A DNA stretch of 64,000 bases from positions 50,904,747-50,968,746 of the forward strand of contig CM037870.1 of NCBI GenBank assembly GCA_021292105.1. Direction: 5' to 3'. Source of the DNA: Anadara kagoshimensis (lineage: Eukaryota; Mollusca; Bivalvia; Arcoida; Arcidae). This document shows positions 10,908-23,172 of this stretch, one piece after another; the first letter of the stretch is position 1, and every line of letters starts with the position of its first letter. The position numbers were made by a program, and so were the translations under genes. A model generated the notes under the pieces. The model was given only the letters and a program-made list of their open reading frames with translations, had not been told where the DNA came from and searched no databases.

Positions 10908-13900
10908 ACTTATAATGCCATATTAGTCGAGTAGGCATTTTACTAACCTAGAAATGTTCATTCCTATGAAGTTTTTTTGCTGATTTGTTTTCCTCATGGG
11001 TCCTTAAACAAAACTAGCTTAGTTGCCCTTCGGGCAAATTTGGGCAACTTGCACAATATACAAAAATCCAAAATGGCCGCCAAAAGTCAAATTGAAGAAC
11101 ATACTGCGATATAAAATATCTTCCAATAGCTTGAAATATATCCTTTTAGATGTTTTCAGGTATGAGAAACCCATTTCTGGTGTTAATTTTAACATACGGA
11201 ACACTTAACTTGCACAATAAGCTATAAATCCAAAATGACCGGCGGACGCCATCTTGAAATTTTGTTTTTATACAAAGCAAATTTATGATTGGTTGTAATA
11301 TATCTTTCCAGGGGTATTTAGGCATGGACAACTCAATTCTGGCATTAGTTTTACATTAAATACCATCATGTCTATAATGACCGACCATATGTGTCAAATA
11401 ACTATTCAAGCTAGGATAGCCATGGGTACTCTCATTTTGTGTAAAAATTTAAACATTCCTTTTCTCCAGAAGAGATACAAAATTGTTTACAGGATTTTTC
11501 AAGGCAATCATGTCCTTGCGTTGCACTTATGATTTTGTGCCTTATATTGACATAACATGACATAAAGACGTTCTTGTGGCACTGGATGTCCTTTCGCAAT
11601 AACATGTAATGAGAATTGATCTTTGAATTTCAATCCGAAATCGGTTATCATTTCATACTCTTAAGGAGGATCTTGACTGTAGGTACCCTTTCACAACATT
11701 AACTAAAGGTGAGACAACAGAAAATAGTGTTTGAAACAAAGTCGTAACTATTAGGCTTTAATGTTCTTTATAAAGAGCCTAATGAAACATTTTTCCTGCT
11801 GGTTGGCCATGCAGAACAACAAAGAATGGTTCAGATCTTATTAAGTTATTTGTGATCTTTGTTTACCAAGAACACCAACTAAATGAGAAAAAGAAGAGTT
11901 TAAGACATCTCGAACGAAGACCATGACACTGAGGGCATGCATGCCTGTCAGTTCAAGACATCTCGACCCAAGGCCATGACACTTACAGCATGCATGTCTG
12001 GCAGTTCAAGACATCTCGAACCAAGACCATGACACCTACAGTGTGCATGCCTGTCAGTTCAAGACTTCTTGAACCAAGACCATGGCACTTACAGCATGCA
12101 AGACATCTCAAATCATGACCATTGTTTGATGCATAGATGTTCAAAATTCCATCCTTCTATCCTATCACTCTATCTGTATATCACACTGTTTTCATACTTA
12201 TACACACAATACACTAGGAAAACAAAAACATCTGTGTCGTCAATCAGCACACAAATGCTATCACGACATGTTTGTATAGCCTGGAGAACATACGATACAT
12301 AGTTATGCCGGATTCATCATGGCCGAATCCACAATCGTATACATATTGCTGTGTTGTTTCCTCTGTCCTGGTCCTTAGAAGATACGAGATAGTATTTGTC
12401 AAATACAATATTTTCTTTGAAGTGTCTGGGTACCAATATGACCTATTTTGGGTTGATGCAATGAAATCTGATGTGTTATCGCCATGTAACCAAGGGATGC
12501 AATAGAAAAAGTGTGAATCATTGTGATTGTTTGTGAGTTTTGGGTGAACGAACTCCACAAAGCGATTTGACTAGAGCTGACTTCATGCCTTTCAAATGAC
12601 AACCGTTTTCAACCACTATCAAAAAGGAACAGAACCGATATCAAATACAAGCAGAAGCTAAGCTCAAACTGCCCTGCTGTCCAAACAAAGGTAACCAATA
12701 AAACATGTTTCCAAGATCAACAACTTGCTTTGTTTTTGCATCTTGACGGCGTCGCTTTGAAACATATTGCCTTTATTATCTTTATAAGCTAATAATGGCA
12801 TTATAAAACTCATCAGGTTGTCTTGATTGTACTCGTATTCCATCTAATCATACATTACAACTGAATCCATCACATTGGCACATAAGATATAATTTTACGA
12901 GCAATTTCCTTATGACCTGTTTTCATTTAGAGTGAGTTTGAAGAAGCAATAAATTTTGGTTAGATATATCTAAGGAACACAAAGGATTGAACTCTCTGAG
13001 TTATGGTCCGTATCACACTCAGAAAATATTCATTCCAATCGATCAGAGAAGCACCAATCTACCCACTAAAATTATCAGGCTAAAGAGCCATACCTTTAAA
13101 GACTCATTTTTTAAATTTGATAGCAGTTTGTTCTCCAAACTGGTTAGCTAAGACATCATCCTAATAACCATCATGGTGCCGACATGCAAGACAGGACACG
13201 CATGTGTTTATAGCAGACACTGAGAAAGTTTACCAGCGTATTGTACATGTTCAGCATCAAATAAAATTATTCGTTGGGCGTGTTAATCAGGATACAATCA
13301 GTTTTGTTGGAAGATTGTGTAGGGGTATTATTTTCTGCGGTCCAGTATAATTTGAAACAGCATTGTCAAGATCTAGACGTTGAGATGTTGCTTATTGGCG
13401 ACTTAAAAGTAAACCAAATCTAGACTGTGCACTACCTTTTCATTTACACCACATTGATAAACATGGAAGTCTGTAGTCATAGCGTGTATATCATAGCAGT
13501 CATTTGGAGTGGAAATAGTAGATCAAAACTATCATAAAACCAAAAATATGAGTTATAAAGTTTAACTCCAACCAATCAATTTGTGGAAGGCTGTTGCATT
13601 ATCAGTGACAGATTTTACTGTAGATTCCCGAAACCATAGTACTTCATTATATGACGTAATGTATCAGTGTTCATGTAAAAACCGAATCAATTCATTGTTG
13701 ACAAACGTAGTTTGATAAGGTGTCCGAGTATAATTTGGTTTTCAATCGTGGTAATATGTATGTGACTGGATTAACTATGATAGCAATATGTGGCTTTGAA
13801 AACTTCTTCGTTGGATACACACTTTTTTTTAAAAGACACCTTAGCAAAGTGAACTAGCCTTTACGCTAGACTTAGTAAAGCTGAAATCACTAAGATCATG

Positions 13901-14392
13901 TTTTAATATCTTATTATAAGGAATTGGTCGAGCCTCATTTATGACCTTTAAATCAAAATGTATCAAGATGTATGATTAAGTTACGCAGCATTGAATGTGA
14001 TATGCTGAGTTACATCTTATAATAAAAACCATGTTACTCCTACCTTTGTTGGTCAAAATTGTTAAATATACTTTTAAATTGCCCCAAATGTTAAAAACAA
14101 CAACGGAAATGAGTTCCTCGTCCTTGAAAACATATAAAACGGTATACTACAAGCTATTGTAGAACAATTCTTACAAAAGATATATTTTCAATATGGCGTC
14201 AGGCAGCCATCTTGGATATATGCAAATTATGCAATTTGCCCAAGGTTGCCTTCAGGGCAACTAACCTAATTTAACTCTAGGGACCCTATAGAATACAAAA
14301 CAGCAAAAAAACTTCATAGGAAAAAACATTTCTAGGTTCAAGTATTGAGTATATGGGAGTGTCAACTCGACTATATTAGGAAATATAATAAT
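10908..14392. mobile_element. 3.5-kb block flanked by long imperfect inverted repeats
   Basis: The left arm (about 10908-11205) and right arm (about 14065-14392) match as reverse complements across AGTCGAGT, ACCTAGAAATGTT, CCTATGAAGTTTTTTTGCTG, a GGGTCC block, a small hairpin word, CCAA(A/G)ATGGC and CATTTC(T/C)G. The hairpin is TTGCCC-TTC-GGGCAA at 11023-11037, with a related version in the right arm. The left arm is followed by a second tandem half-copy (about 11206-11370). The interior of about 2.7 kb has no intact transposase, only small ORFs. It could be a foldback or non-autonomous DNA transposon, or two separate insertions of one dispersed repeat in opposite orientation; no target-site duplication could be fixed. 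Confidence 0.5.
11902..12121 (+). repeat. 53-bp tandem repeat, about four copies
   Basis: Copies start at 11902, 11955, 12008 and 12061 with AAGACATCTCGAACCAAG or close variants, an exact 53-bp spacing. A shortened last piece starts at 12100. Each copy includes CCATGACACT and GCATGCATG. It lies inside the inverted-repeat-flanked block. Confidence 0.9.
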
Positions 14393-16952
14393 GGTTATGT
14401 GTTAAAGCTGTATTGAGCTGCGTTGAACGTGTTTCGGTTAATATCCCCGGATGCATTGGAGTGTTTCATTCAAGTAAGCAGTATTTTATTTCCTGCATAA
14501 TGCCGCCAATAACTATAAGCTCCTCTAGAATAGAGAAGTTTTGTTTAAATCCTTTGGAGACGTGTAGCTCATTTATAAACAATCAAAAGAAACGTGGAAT
14601 GTTGGATAAATGAAAGATCAAGAACTCTGAAAGTCGTAGGTCGTATGAAGAAAATATCTGAAGTAGTTTAAAGAATACCAGTGTGAAATTCATTTTCCCA
14701 CCTTTTAGCATATTGTTCATAATGTGCAATGGTCACAGAATTGTTTTCAAAACAACGTTTTCATATTCATTCCAATATAAGATGCTTTAATAACGAAAAT
14801 TTATTCCACAGGGAATGTAAGGAATAGAACTGCAGGTAGCCCACAGTTAGGTAAATATAGTATAATACAATATTGTATATTGGGAATTTGTCACTATTTC
14901 GTGGTGTCGCAATTTTTTGTTATTTTCTTGGGCACACTCGCCAACGAATTTACCGACGGTGACATTGTATCAAAAACTTACATAAACGGCAATACAAGAC
15001 ATTGTATCAAAAACTTACATAAACGGCAATACAAATTACGAATTCATCACTGTACGAAAATTAATTTTTTTTGTCCTAGAACCTAAAAAATCGGACATCA
15101 CGAAAATATACATGTATTATTCACATAGTTTATAAGCCTGTGTCAAATGTCAGATTACACGACAAATGAAAAGATAATTTAAAAAATCATTCGAAATAAA
15201 TATTTGTAATTCATTCTTGCGTTCAACTCGAATTATCAAAAGTTGTGTAGCAATTCTAAACTGTACTTATTGTTGAGCAAGATTATAGATTCGATCGATA
15301 GAATCATTGTTTTTTTTTTTTTTGTTTTTTGTTTTTTTTTGTTTTTTTTTTTGTAATACGATATTGTCGTTCCTGAGAAACTTAATTTAAGAGTTTAAGA
15401 GGTTCACCAGTGTACGACGTGAAATCCAATAGTGTTTATATAAATGCGAGATTGCAGAGCCGTAGCTTGCAGGAGGGATTGCACCTAGACAAAAATCCTA
15501 GCCCTTATTTGTTCTATTGCTTAACTTTCAAAGTCGCCTTCGCCATACAATTATTCATAATCAAAATGCATGATGTTTAACTCAGTGTTTCCAGCACCTT
15601 TTTTTTACAAAATCTTTTTCGGAATTGGATCTGCATTGTATAGGTTTTATTGAAGAGTCACGCACATTGCTGGACTTCTTTTTCAAAAGATGTACCTAAT
15701 GTTTTAGTTTTAAACTGATTGTATTTATGTTGCTTTTCAAAAATAACATGATTCCGAAACTTTTATTAATGTACACGTACACTAAATCCAGTATTTCCTG
15801 TAGAACGAATTCAGTACCTGATGAGTACTCTGCTATTGAATGTTTCATAAAACTATGTTTTAGAGTTAATCGGTATCTAGTTCTAATGTTAATATTTTCA
15901 TGTTGAAGCAGCACTTAATTATGCTAAAATGCTGAAAACTTGCTGTTCAGAAAGCACAGTTTTGCTCCATTGTTATAAAACATTTCCGGGGGCATGCCTC
16001 AGACCACCTAGGTTATTCGTGCCTACGACACTCAAAGAGATTGCCTCTTAAACATTTGACGGGCGCTGGCCAGGGCCCTGGATTGTTATTTTCATTGGCG
16101 TTTTACTGCAAAACGACGTTATTTCAAAAATTTGCGACGCAAATATTATCCATAACTATCCAACCAAACTTTATAGAGGTATTGTTCACGTGGTGCGCTG
16201 GTAGAAACATTTAAGAAATTTTTCAACCAAGACAAATTGACGATGTCCATGTATTAAATACTTTCTGCATGACAAGTACAGGCTATTAGTGAGCCACATA
16301 CACCATGTACAATAAAGTACATACTAATGGGATGGACGACTACTGTGTTCTTTTCGAATGTCTCTTTTTATCAACCGCTGGGTTTATACTCTTGTGTAGC
16401 ATCCGAATTTGGGATAAGTCTACGCATGAGAAAAAACCACCGATTGCAGGAAATTGTTAGATATGAGAAAAAATACAGAGCACCTCTTCCTATTCAATTG
16501 AAACACAATGAGCTTGGCGAAATAAATGTCTGATGTTCACAAGTATAAACAATGCTAATTTATCGTAAACCATTATTTTCTTATTTATATTCTAGGATAA
16601 CATTTTGTCAAGTGAATGGCATGCTCAACAGCTCAGGAAACTGGATATTTCTAAATCAAGTTATTTAATACACAAAGAAGGCCAACAGAATTTAATTGAA
16701 GTTTTTTCATTAAACTGTATATTCAATTTTATCTTTATTTTATTTTTTGTAGTCAAGTATACATATTATATTGTATTTATACAACATTTCCTAGTCTTGG
16801 TTGAGTTGGCGTTACAACAAAAGCTATAAAAGTGTTAGAAAATTGTCAAACTATTTTAGAGAAATTGTTTGCTATATGCATGTATTTCATAGAACAGCTT
16901 GGAGGTAGTATTGACCAATGTAAAAACGTTACGTATGTTGTCGCAGTGAAGT
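14393..16952. other. Intergenic stretch before the carrier gene
   Basis: No gene supported. A T-rich tract with interspersed G lies at about 15311-15352. A direct repeat of about 32 bp lies at 14967-15032 (ACATTGTATCAAAAACTTAC occurs twice). Small ORFs at 16327-17014 show no family features. Confidence 0.4.
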
Positions 16953-16958
16953 TTTATT
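16953..16958 (-). terminator. Candidate polyadenylation signal for the carrier gene
   Basis: AATAAA on the minus strand, about 60 bp past the carrier stop codon at 17021-17023. Further AATAAA matches lie at 16734-16744 on the same strand. Confidence 0.45.
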
Positions 16959-17020
16959 TTCTCTTCCTTCTGACGTCACGCAATATTGCATCAAAATGCG
17001 CAACGTCACTTTAACTAATA

Positions 17021-18197
17021 TCAGGAACCCTGACGGAAGTCGTTATAAGCTACTCGAAGTCGATCCCAAAAAGTCAAACTTAAAATTGTATGCGGACCAA
17101 GTCTTAAAAAAGACGGACCCCATCCTTTGTAAAAACCCCAAAATCCCTCAGACTTGAGTATTTTTATAAAACAGTCTATGAAGCTCTTATATAGTAGTCC
17201 ATTTCCTTTTGAGTCCACTTTCTGATTGTATAGTCTTGTACAGATCACATCGAAAGGTGTCATAAATATAGTGATAACGACACCGCCTATCATACTGGCA
17301 CATATAGCGTTCCACCAACTGGTCTCCGGAAATATCTACAAGGACAAGACATAGAAAAAGTGATAGAATTCATCAGGAAACAAAACAATATAGTTTTCAT
17401 ATATATGATTTTGTTTCTGTTAACTTCCGTAATAGAGAAATTACACTAAAATTTGAAGGGTAAAAATTACCTACTAATAAAGAAGAAAGAGAAGTTGCAA
17501 TGAAGGACACGAAGCAATACACCGTAAGAATAACACAGTACAATACAATGAAAGTGCAACTACACAATGGAGCTACTGATCTTTGAACGCATCGGCTACC
17601 GGGGCTTTTAAAACTTAACCCAAATATGTCTGCAGAATAGACAAACAACAAGTATTATGATAAGACGAATGATAGTTGGGGTAACTAGTTACCTTTAATC
17701 CCGTTATGTAATCCTTGCTGGTTGAGAATGAAGCCAGCTGAGCAGCAGATCCAACGAAACCTCTAGGAACAGCGCCATTAAGTCCTCTAAATAAACCAGA
17801 GACTCCATCTTGTTTGTAGATTTTGTTGAAACCTTCTGACATGCTAGTGTGCGTATGTTGGTGACCTACTGCTATTTCCTCTGCTGACCGTGATTGTAGA
17901 TGTGTTTTGACCTGTCAAACAAAAAGATGCCGATACATATGGATAGATGTTAAATAAAATGCCGATAATTCCAGTCGATCAAACAATAGCTATAGTTTTA
18001 TAATTAAATCATAAAACACAAAATCATGTCCAAATAACAATCCTAAAAGCTGAAAACTGAAGAATTCAGTTAGATAAGTGAACGTCCACCAGGGAAGCAA
18101 GGCCAAGAGCTCTGGAAAAGGTAAGTACCTCATGTTTAGTGTACTGTTGGTATAACTGATTACTTAGTTACTGGATACTATTTCAAGAGATCCAATG

Positions 18198-18271
<74 letters not shown>

Positions 18272-20541
18272 ACAAAAGCTATAATTACCGGCCAAACAAG
18301 ACCGTTTCGTTATCATTCTGAAATGCGGATCTTTATTCTTTTGTTCAAAAATATAAAAAAAAGAATATGTGAACTAAAAATCATATACTTGGCAAAAACT
18401 AAGACAGTCAAGAACATGACAAAATAAAACTTAATGACAGAAACGGCCTAATCAAAAACAAACTTACTAATCCATATCCGAATCACAATCCAGAACTTTG
18501 GAACTGACAAGAAGCAAATAAATATTGTGATCATTGGTTATAAAATGTCAAATGACGTAGTTATAAAACTATTGAATGTTTATTTACCTGTTACCTATTG
18601 ACTTTTCAAGTATAGGCAAACAACTTTGACCTGTCGGCTTGACCTTTCATTTAAATATTTATCACGGACCAAGTACATCTGTGCACAGGGAACAAAGGTG
18701 TTTATTTTGTATACATAGTGAGATATACTCACCTCATAGAGTAAACCTGCGCACTGTGCATGAATTAACTTGGGTCTTAACACTACCTTTTTATTAGGTG
18801 GACCCTCCTATATGAATATTCTTGATCAACGGATAGGTCTAAAGTTGTTTGCCTTTAATTGACGACGTCGACCTATAGGAAAGGTTAAGATAACACTCCT
18901 ATAGTAGTAATTAATAAAAACAAACGAATCGATGTCCAAATCACAATCCCAGGGCAAAGTGAAAACTGACAAATTAGGTTACACACGTGAACTTACACCA
19001 GTGAAGTGAGACCCGGTTCTCAGGAAGGTAAGCACTTCCTGATTACTTAAATACACCCGCCACGTGTGTTATCAAAATTAAGAGTGATATGGAACATCAA
19101 ATGTATCCGGTGTAATCCTGGACACGCAGACATCATACTTATCAACAATATTCTGGTGACGGCCATAAATCTTTTTGAGGTACCTGATCAACCTAGGCTC
19201 GCAATATTCTTGGGTCAGTAATTTATTTCCAAGCAACTCGCATCGTTGTATAAAGTTCCTCTAGTGAGAACAAGCTCTACCATAGCGTATTGATTGTGAA
19301 ACAAATACATCATATAAGCAGGAGAAACAGGTATATTGCTGCATAGAAAAGAAAACAGAAAATTGAAGTAATCATGTTTGTCATAAATTAACGATCAAAC
19401 TGATGACCAACCATTCATCTTAAAACTACACAAGACCATCTGATGCAAGTTACAATGACCATTTATAATTTCTGGCATAATAGCAACTTCCCCCTAACAG
19501 AATTGAACTTTCGCATGTGACAAAGTGGAAAAATTAATTGTATGACATTGTGTTGATGCATACAATATGAAATACCGGGTATATTGACAAATTTGTAACT
19601 ACTCTTTTGCACCAAAAATATAGCTTAAACAATGTTTAAGAGTTATCTTTCATACATCACTGTCTTATCCAGAATTACTGTGGATATATTTTGATATTCT
19701 TTTCGTTCTCAATTTTGATTACACACGCGGCGATTGTAGCTAGAAAAAACAGGAGCTTTCCGGAATACCCGATATCACGTCCCTAGTCAACGTTTTGCCA
19801 GTTTTCATTTTTTTACTTTGCTTCGAGATTGTAATTGGAACATTGACGGGAATGTTTTTTATTTGCACTTACGACGTTCTGACATACAACCATTTAAATA
19901 GAGAAAAATTAAAAGGTAAACAACATCTGCTTATATTGCTAAAGTAAAAGTATGTTATATCATTAAGAATTGAAGAAGGCTGTTATATACCAGATATTAT
20001 GACAGACTGGTACCTGTTTTTTAACCATTGGCTCGTAAAACAAAAAGATATCTTAAACTATATATCGCTATATTTATAATAAACCTGACATACAAGTGCA
20101 ATTGGGGTATACGAGGATGACAAAGAAGTAAATGTAAAAATGGTATACTAGATACAGTGGACTTCCTATGGCTGTTCCTATAACTCCAGCTATCGCACCA
20201 GCAAGTATTCGCCTAGTAAAACTATAATTCCCATCCTTATCATCAGTAAATCCAAGATTGACGAAAATCTGATAACTGCCTAGTCTGAATCCGTTCATAA
20301 CAAACTGATACCATAATCCTGGTACCAGTCCGCTCTGTAAGGCTAATATACCGTCTGATTTAGCTATTGCATATGCGGCGTGAAGCGAGTTTTTGTAAAA
20401 CACTGCATGTTGTCCTCTCGCTTTTAGTTCACCCTGTAGCTGCATTCTAGTTTTTATAACTTCTAGTGGATTTGTAAATATTCCAGCACCACATCCGGCA
20501 AAACCGGCTAATATAAATTCTATCACATCATTTTTCTGCAT
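17021..20541 (-). CDS. SLC25A35: Mitochondrial carrier, SLC25A35/SLC25A34 type, complete three-exon gene
   Basis: Three phase-0 exons on the minus strand join to 308 codons plus stop. Exon 1 is 20541-20149 (ATG at 20541-20539, 131 codons, donor GTATAC). Exon 2 is 17911-17693 (acceptor TGACAG, 73 codons, donor GTAACT). Exon 3 is 17335-17021 (acceptor CTTGTAG, ends TGA). The product is a six-helix inner-membrane transporter with three repeats. The signature positions read [15 protein letters not shown] in repeat 1, GSPLYLVKTHLQ across the exon 1/2 junction in repeat 2 and [13 protein letters not shown] in repeat 3. The degenerate second and third signatures are the same variants seen in human SLC25A35. 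Other matches are [18 protein letters not shown] and [16 protein letters not shown]. The length fits the roughly 300 aa of the human protein. The substrate is not settled for this subfamily (oxaloacetate-type carriers are relatives). Intron 1 (2.2 kb) is full of mobile-element tails; intron 2 is 357 bp. The start was chosen because it gives the family's normal N-terminus; an upstream in-frame Met extends only into hydrophobic, unmatched sequence. Confidence 0.95.
18020..18160 (-). mobile_element. Family A retroelement 3' tail, carrier intron 1
   Basis: Reverse-orientation copy: ATGTCCAAATAACAATCC, then GTGAACGTCCACCAGGGAAG, then GGTAAGTACCTC. The CACGTG of other copies has decayed here. Confidence 0.7.
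18199..18266. repeat. Compound (AC)n(AT)n microsatellite
   Basis: About 19 AC units followed by about 15 AT units, in carrier intron 1. Confidence 0.98.
18448..18512 (-). mobile_element. Short family A tail fragment
   Basis: Only the outermost 65 bp of the 3' end is present: AATCAAAAACAAACTTAC, ATCCATATCCGAATCACAAT, then GGAACTGACA. This is the shortest copy seen and marks how close to the 3' terminus truncation can go. Confidence 0.65.
18615..18853. mobile_element. MITE (family C) with perfect 13-bp terminal inverted repeats, carrier intron 1
   Basis: The left end reads GGCAAACAACTTTGACC at 18615; the right end, ending at 18853, is its reverse complement with one inserted base (GGTCTAAAGTTGTTTGCC). 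The interior is A/T-rich and non-coding. A diverged second copy lies at 27486-27716 in the same orientation. No clear target-site duplication is visible. Confidence 0.75.
18910..19345 (-). mobile_element. Longest family A copy: C-terminal coding tail plus 3' UTR of an RT retroelement
   Basis: This is the reference copy for family A. On the minus strand from 19345 it first encodes, with one frameshift and one stop, NIPVSPAY, then [52 protein letters not shown] and [12 protein letters not shown]. This resembles, from memory, the C-terminal tail of reverse-transcriptase ORFs common in fish and mollusc genomes (NIP..PAYGV..SQLIRYARAC). About 270 bp of 3' UTR follows, with CACGTG at 19071-19076 and 18984-18989, ending in CATCGATTCGTTTGTTTTT. 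Other copies start at different points and stop at the same 3' end, the pattern of 5'-truncated target-primed insertions. I do not assign the clade. Confidence 0.8.
19655..19863 (+). mobile_element. Family A tail with the last coding residues, carrier intron 1
   Basis: Begins in the coding tail ([11 protein letters not shown]), then the 3' UTR from TTTTGATTACACACGCGGCG to a T-rich end. The first E-box word has mutated to CACGCG. Confidence 0.75.
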
Positions 20542-22039
20542 TTTTGTAGCCACCAAATTAAAATATAGACATATTACAAATATAAACAATATAATCTCAA
20601 TTTTTGACCTCTCAAATTATGTATGCTAGTAATACTTGTGGACTTAAATAAAGTGTGACAACGCAAAGATATGTAGTAAATATGATAACACCTGATGTAT
20701 CAATATGAATATACATTTGTACTTGTACATAAATATCAATAAGACAACATTGCTGGTGGACAAAATTATAAATGGAGAGCTGCTCTATTTTTATTTTGGA
20801 AATGTTCTTCTATTCAGTTAATGACATATTTACCCATTTAATTAAGCGCCATACATATGTCTTCAGATTACTTTACCGGCAAAGCTGCATGCTTCTCTGT
20901 GTCGTTTCTGCAAGATGTTACAAATATTAAATGCGGTGTTTTTGTGTCCGGGGTTGACAAAGATAATTTTAACATATAGTTCGATTTCACACGTGGCGGA
21001 TGTAGCAAGCTAAACAGCAGGTGTTACCTTTCCAGAGCACCCGACCTCACTTCCCTGCTCAAAAATTAACGTCAGTTTCAAAGTTAAACATACATGACTC
21101 ATTGCCCTGTGCTGTGTTTATTATTTTTTCATAAAAAGCATATGTAAGAGGATGATATCAATAAAATGTTAAACTAAATATCAAACAGAATAGAAGAAGA
21201 CGACTCCGAACTTTATAAAAAAACAGCAATATTATGAAATAAACTGACAGATTATATACATGTACACTAGAGCTTGTTTGGCAAAGCAATTTGTTGACGT
21301 TCATTAAACAAATTGGTTTGCAAAAGAGAGACTTAAAATTTGACGTCCGCTGTCATGGATATAGCGAAGAACTAATCAACCAAGTCTTCTGGAAAACTAA
21401 TAAAGAAAGGCAAGAGTTTTGATTAAAAACTTTTCAAATATTCATCGATAAACCACAGTTGTCTCTCTTTGGACTGCACAACTACAACTAGGACCATATG
21501 CTATCTTTTCAGATATCATCAAACATATGGGGTGGAAAGTAATTACTTTAGTTGTTATAAATATAGGTAACAAGAAAGAGCTTAATGGAACGTGTTATAA
21601 AAATATCGATAATCAAAACCTTAATCATCTCATTTAATGATAATATAGACGTTATAAAATACCAAAATAAAAAAGAAGATAATTAAAACACCATTTTGTC
21701 CTTTATTTATTTATTTATTCATTTATTTATTTATGGAAATACGCATATAACACATGATTAAAAGTAATGAACGACATATGGCTGAATCATGACGGTCTTT
21801 GCTTAGTGTGCTGAAATCCACGTTTGATTTTGAGCAAGTTATGATTTTGAAGATGTTTCCCAGTCATTCATTGTAAACAGTATATATACTAAGTAGAACA
21901 ACAAGTACCAATATAAATTGTCATACTGGGTTATGTTTTTGAATGATAGTAACTCTTGTCCTCTCCATTGTTTAGGATTTGTTTTCATGAGTTAGAGGAA
22001 AGCCTCTCGCTTTATGTTTTTCTCTTAATCAATATCCGA
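20542..22039. other. Upstream of the carrier gene; no gene seen
   Basis: Contains a family A copy (20965-21095) and a TTTA microsatellite at about 21702-21735. No TATA box or 5' UTR exon for the carrier could be fixed. Confidence 0.4.
20965..21095 (+). mobile_element. Family A tail, truncated at both sides
   Basis: CACACGTGGCGGATGTAGC, then CAGGTGTTACC and GAGCACCCGACCTCACTTCC. The region of the second CACGTG is deleted, and the copy fades after GTCAGTTTCAAAGTT. Confidence 0.7.
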
Positions 22040-22200
22040 CCAAATATAAAAAAACAAGTACCAAATCAAAAACAAATATACTAATCCATGTCCAAATCAC
22101 AATGCACAAGCAAAGTAAAAACTTTGAAACTGACAGGTTAGGTTAAACCAGGGACGTGAGGACGTGTTCTCCAGAAGGGTAAGAACACCATGTAAACTTC
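22040..22200 (-). mobile_element. Family A tail
   Basis: Starts with the 3' terminus AAATCAAAAACAAATATACT, then TCCATGTCCAAATCACAAT, AACTGACAGGTTAGGTTAAA and AGAAGGGTAAG. Confidence 0.75.
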
Positions 22201-22429
22201 TGTTTATGGTTCTGCAAAAACTATTCATGAATGTGACGTAACATGGGAATATTGAATAAGGTGGGCATTATTTTGTTATATGATGCCTAATGAACTAATG
22301 TCTAATGTAAGAATGTAGCTGAATAAATCCTGTTTAAAATATACCATAAAGCGATTAAAAGTATTAAGATAAACACTGATCATAAAAATAACTAAAAGCT
22401 CTCAAATACTAAGCTATGTTTATCGTTTA

Positions 22430-22600
22430 AAGCATTGGCTTAGATGGATTTGGTAAAATAAATTACGGTCCTTCCATTTTTCTTATTTCAACATCTTAAA
22501 AATATTTGGATTTTACTCAATTTTGCCCTTATGAGGAATGAAATTCCGAAATGGCCGTCTAGTGCTGCGAAGTTAAAACAGGTTTAGTAAAAATTATAAA
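22430..22600 (+). repeat. Family B dispersed repeat
   Basis: Related to the block at the head of each 9.9-kb duplication unit: TTTCAACATCTT, then TGAGGAATGAAATTCCGAAA, GGCCGTCTAGTGCTG and GTTAAAACAGGTTTAG. Non-coding; no terminal inverted repeats noticed. Confidence 0.65.
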
Positions 22601-22719
22601 CGTAACGCGGAAGACATCGAGAAATTCATGGCAACGAAAAATTAATAACTATGTACATTTGTAATTCTCTTCATTTCTTAACGATTGGATTTTAGTGGAA
22701 ATGGTACAGTGTTGTTGAC

Positions 22720-22925
22720 GTCTCTGTGTCTAGGATTATTCTAGATATATATGACGTCCCATGTTCCGTTCACTTTTAATTTTGATTACACAGGTGCTTA
22801 ACCTTCCAGTGCACATGTCCTCAGTTCGCTGGTGTTTAACCTAATGTCTTTATTTTAAAGTTTTTACTTTGTTTTTGCATTGTGGTTTGGACATTGATTA
22901 GTATGTTTATTTTTTGTAATGGAAC
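22720..22925 (+). mobile_element. Family A tail with the last coding residues
   Basis: Opens with codons for SVSRIILDIYDVPCS, then a shortened 3' UTR (an internal deletion removes the GTAGCTAGCT part), ending TTGGACATTGATTAGTATG. The coding end agrees with the copies at 19655 and 26028. Confidence 0.75.
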
Positions 22926-22971
22926 ACAGTTTTACATAAAATTAAAACTGAAACTTTTTTCTATTATAAAC

Positions 22972-23172
22972 AATTGCATATTATACTAGTACCAGTTTTA
23001 ATTTTACATCACTAGACGTCCGTTTCGGAATATGATTCCTCATCAGTAGTGCTTGGACCAAAATTATGAAACCAAAATTATTTTGAAGATGTTGAAAATC
23101 TACCCAAAGGATTAAAATATATTTTACCAAATTAAGCTAAGGAAATACTTTGCATGAGGGAGTATACCTTAG
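22972..23172 (-). repeat. Family B dispersed repeat, near full length
   Basis: Read on the minus strand: GGTATACTCCCTCATGCAAA, TATTTCCTTAGCTTAATTTG, a GTTTCATAATTTTGGTCC block, AGCACTACTGATGAGGAAT, CGGACGTCTAGTGATG and AAAATTAAAACTGGTAC. The 33 bp starting at its CAAAGTATTTCCTTAGC align with the minisatellite monomer at 52928-53257. Confidence 0.75.

Noticed and set aside
12244..12558. 104-codon minus-strand ORF inside the inverted-repeat block
   Set aside because: No recognisable motif, and two other frames are also open over the same bases.
13340..13420. A plus-strand frame reading LDVEMLLIGDLKVNQI, resembling the GDFN motif of a LINE endonuclease
   Set aside because: Stops on both sides and no other endonuclease motifs in register; too weak to call.
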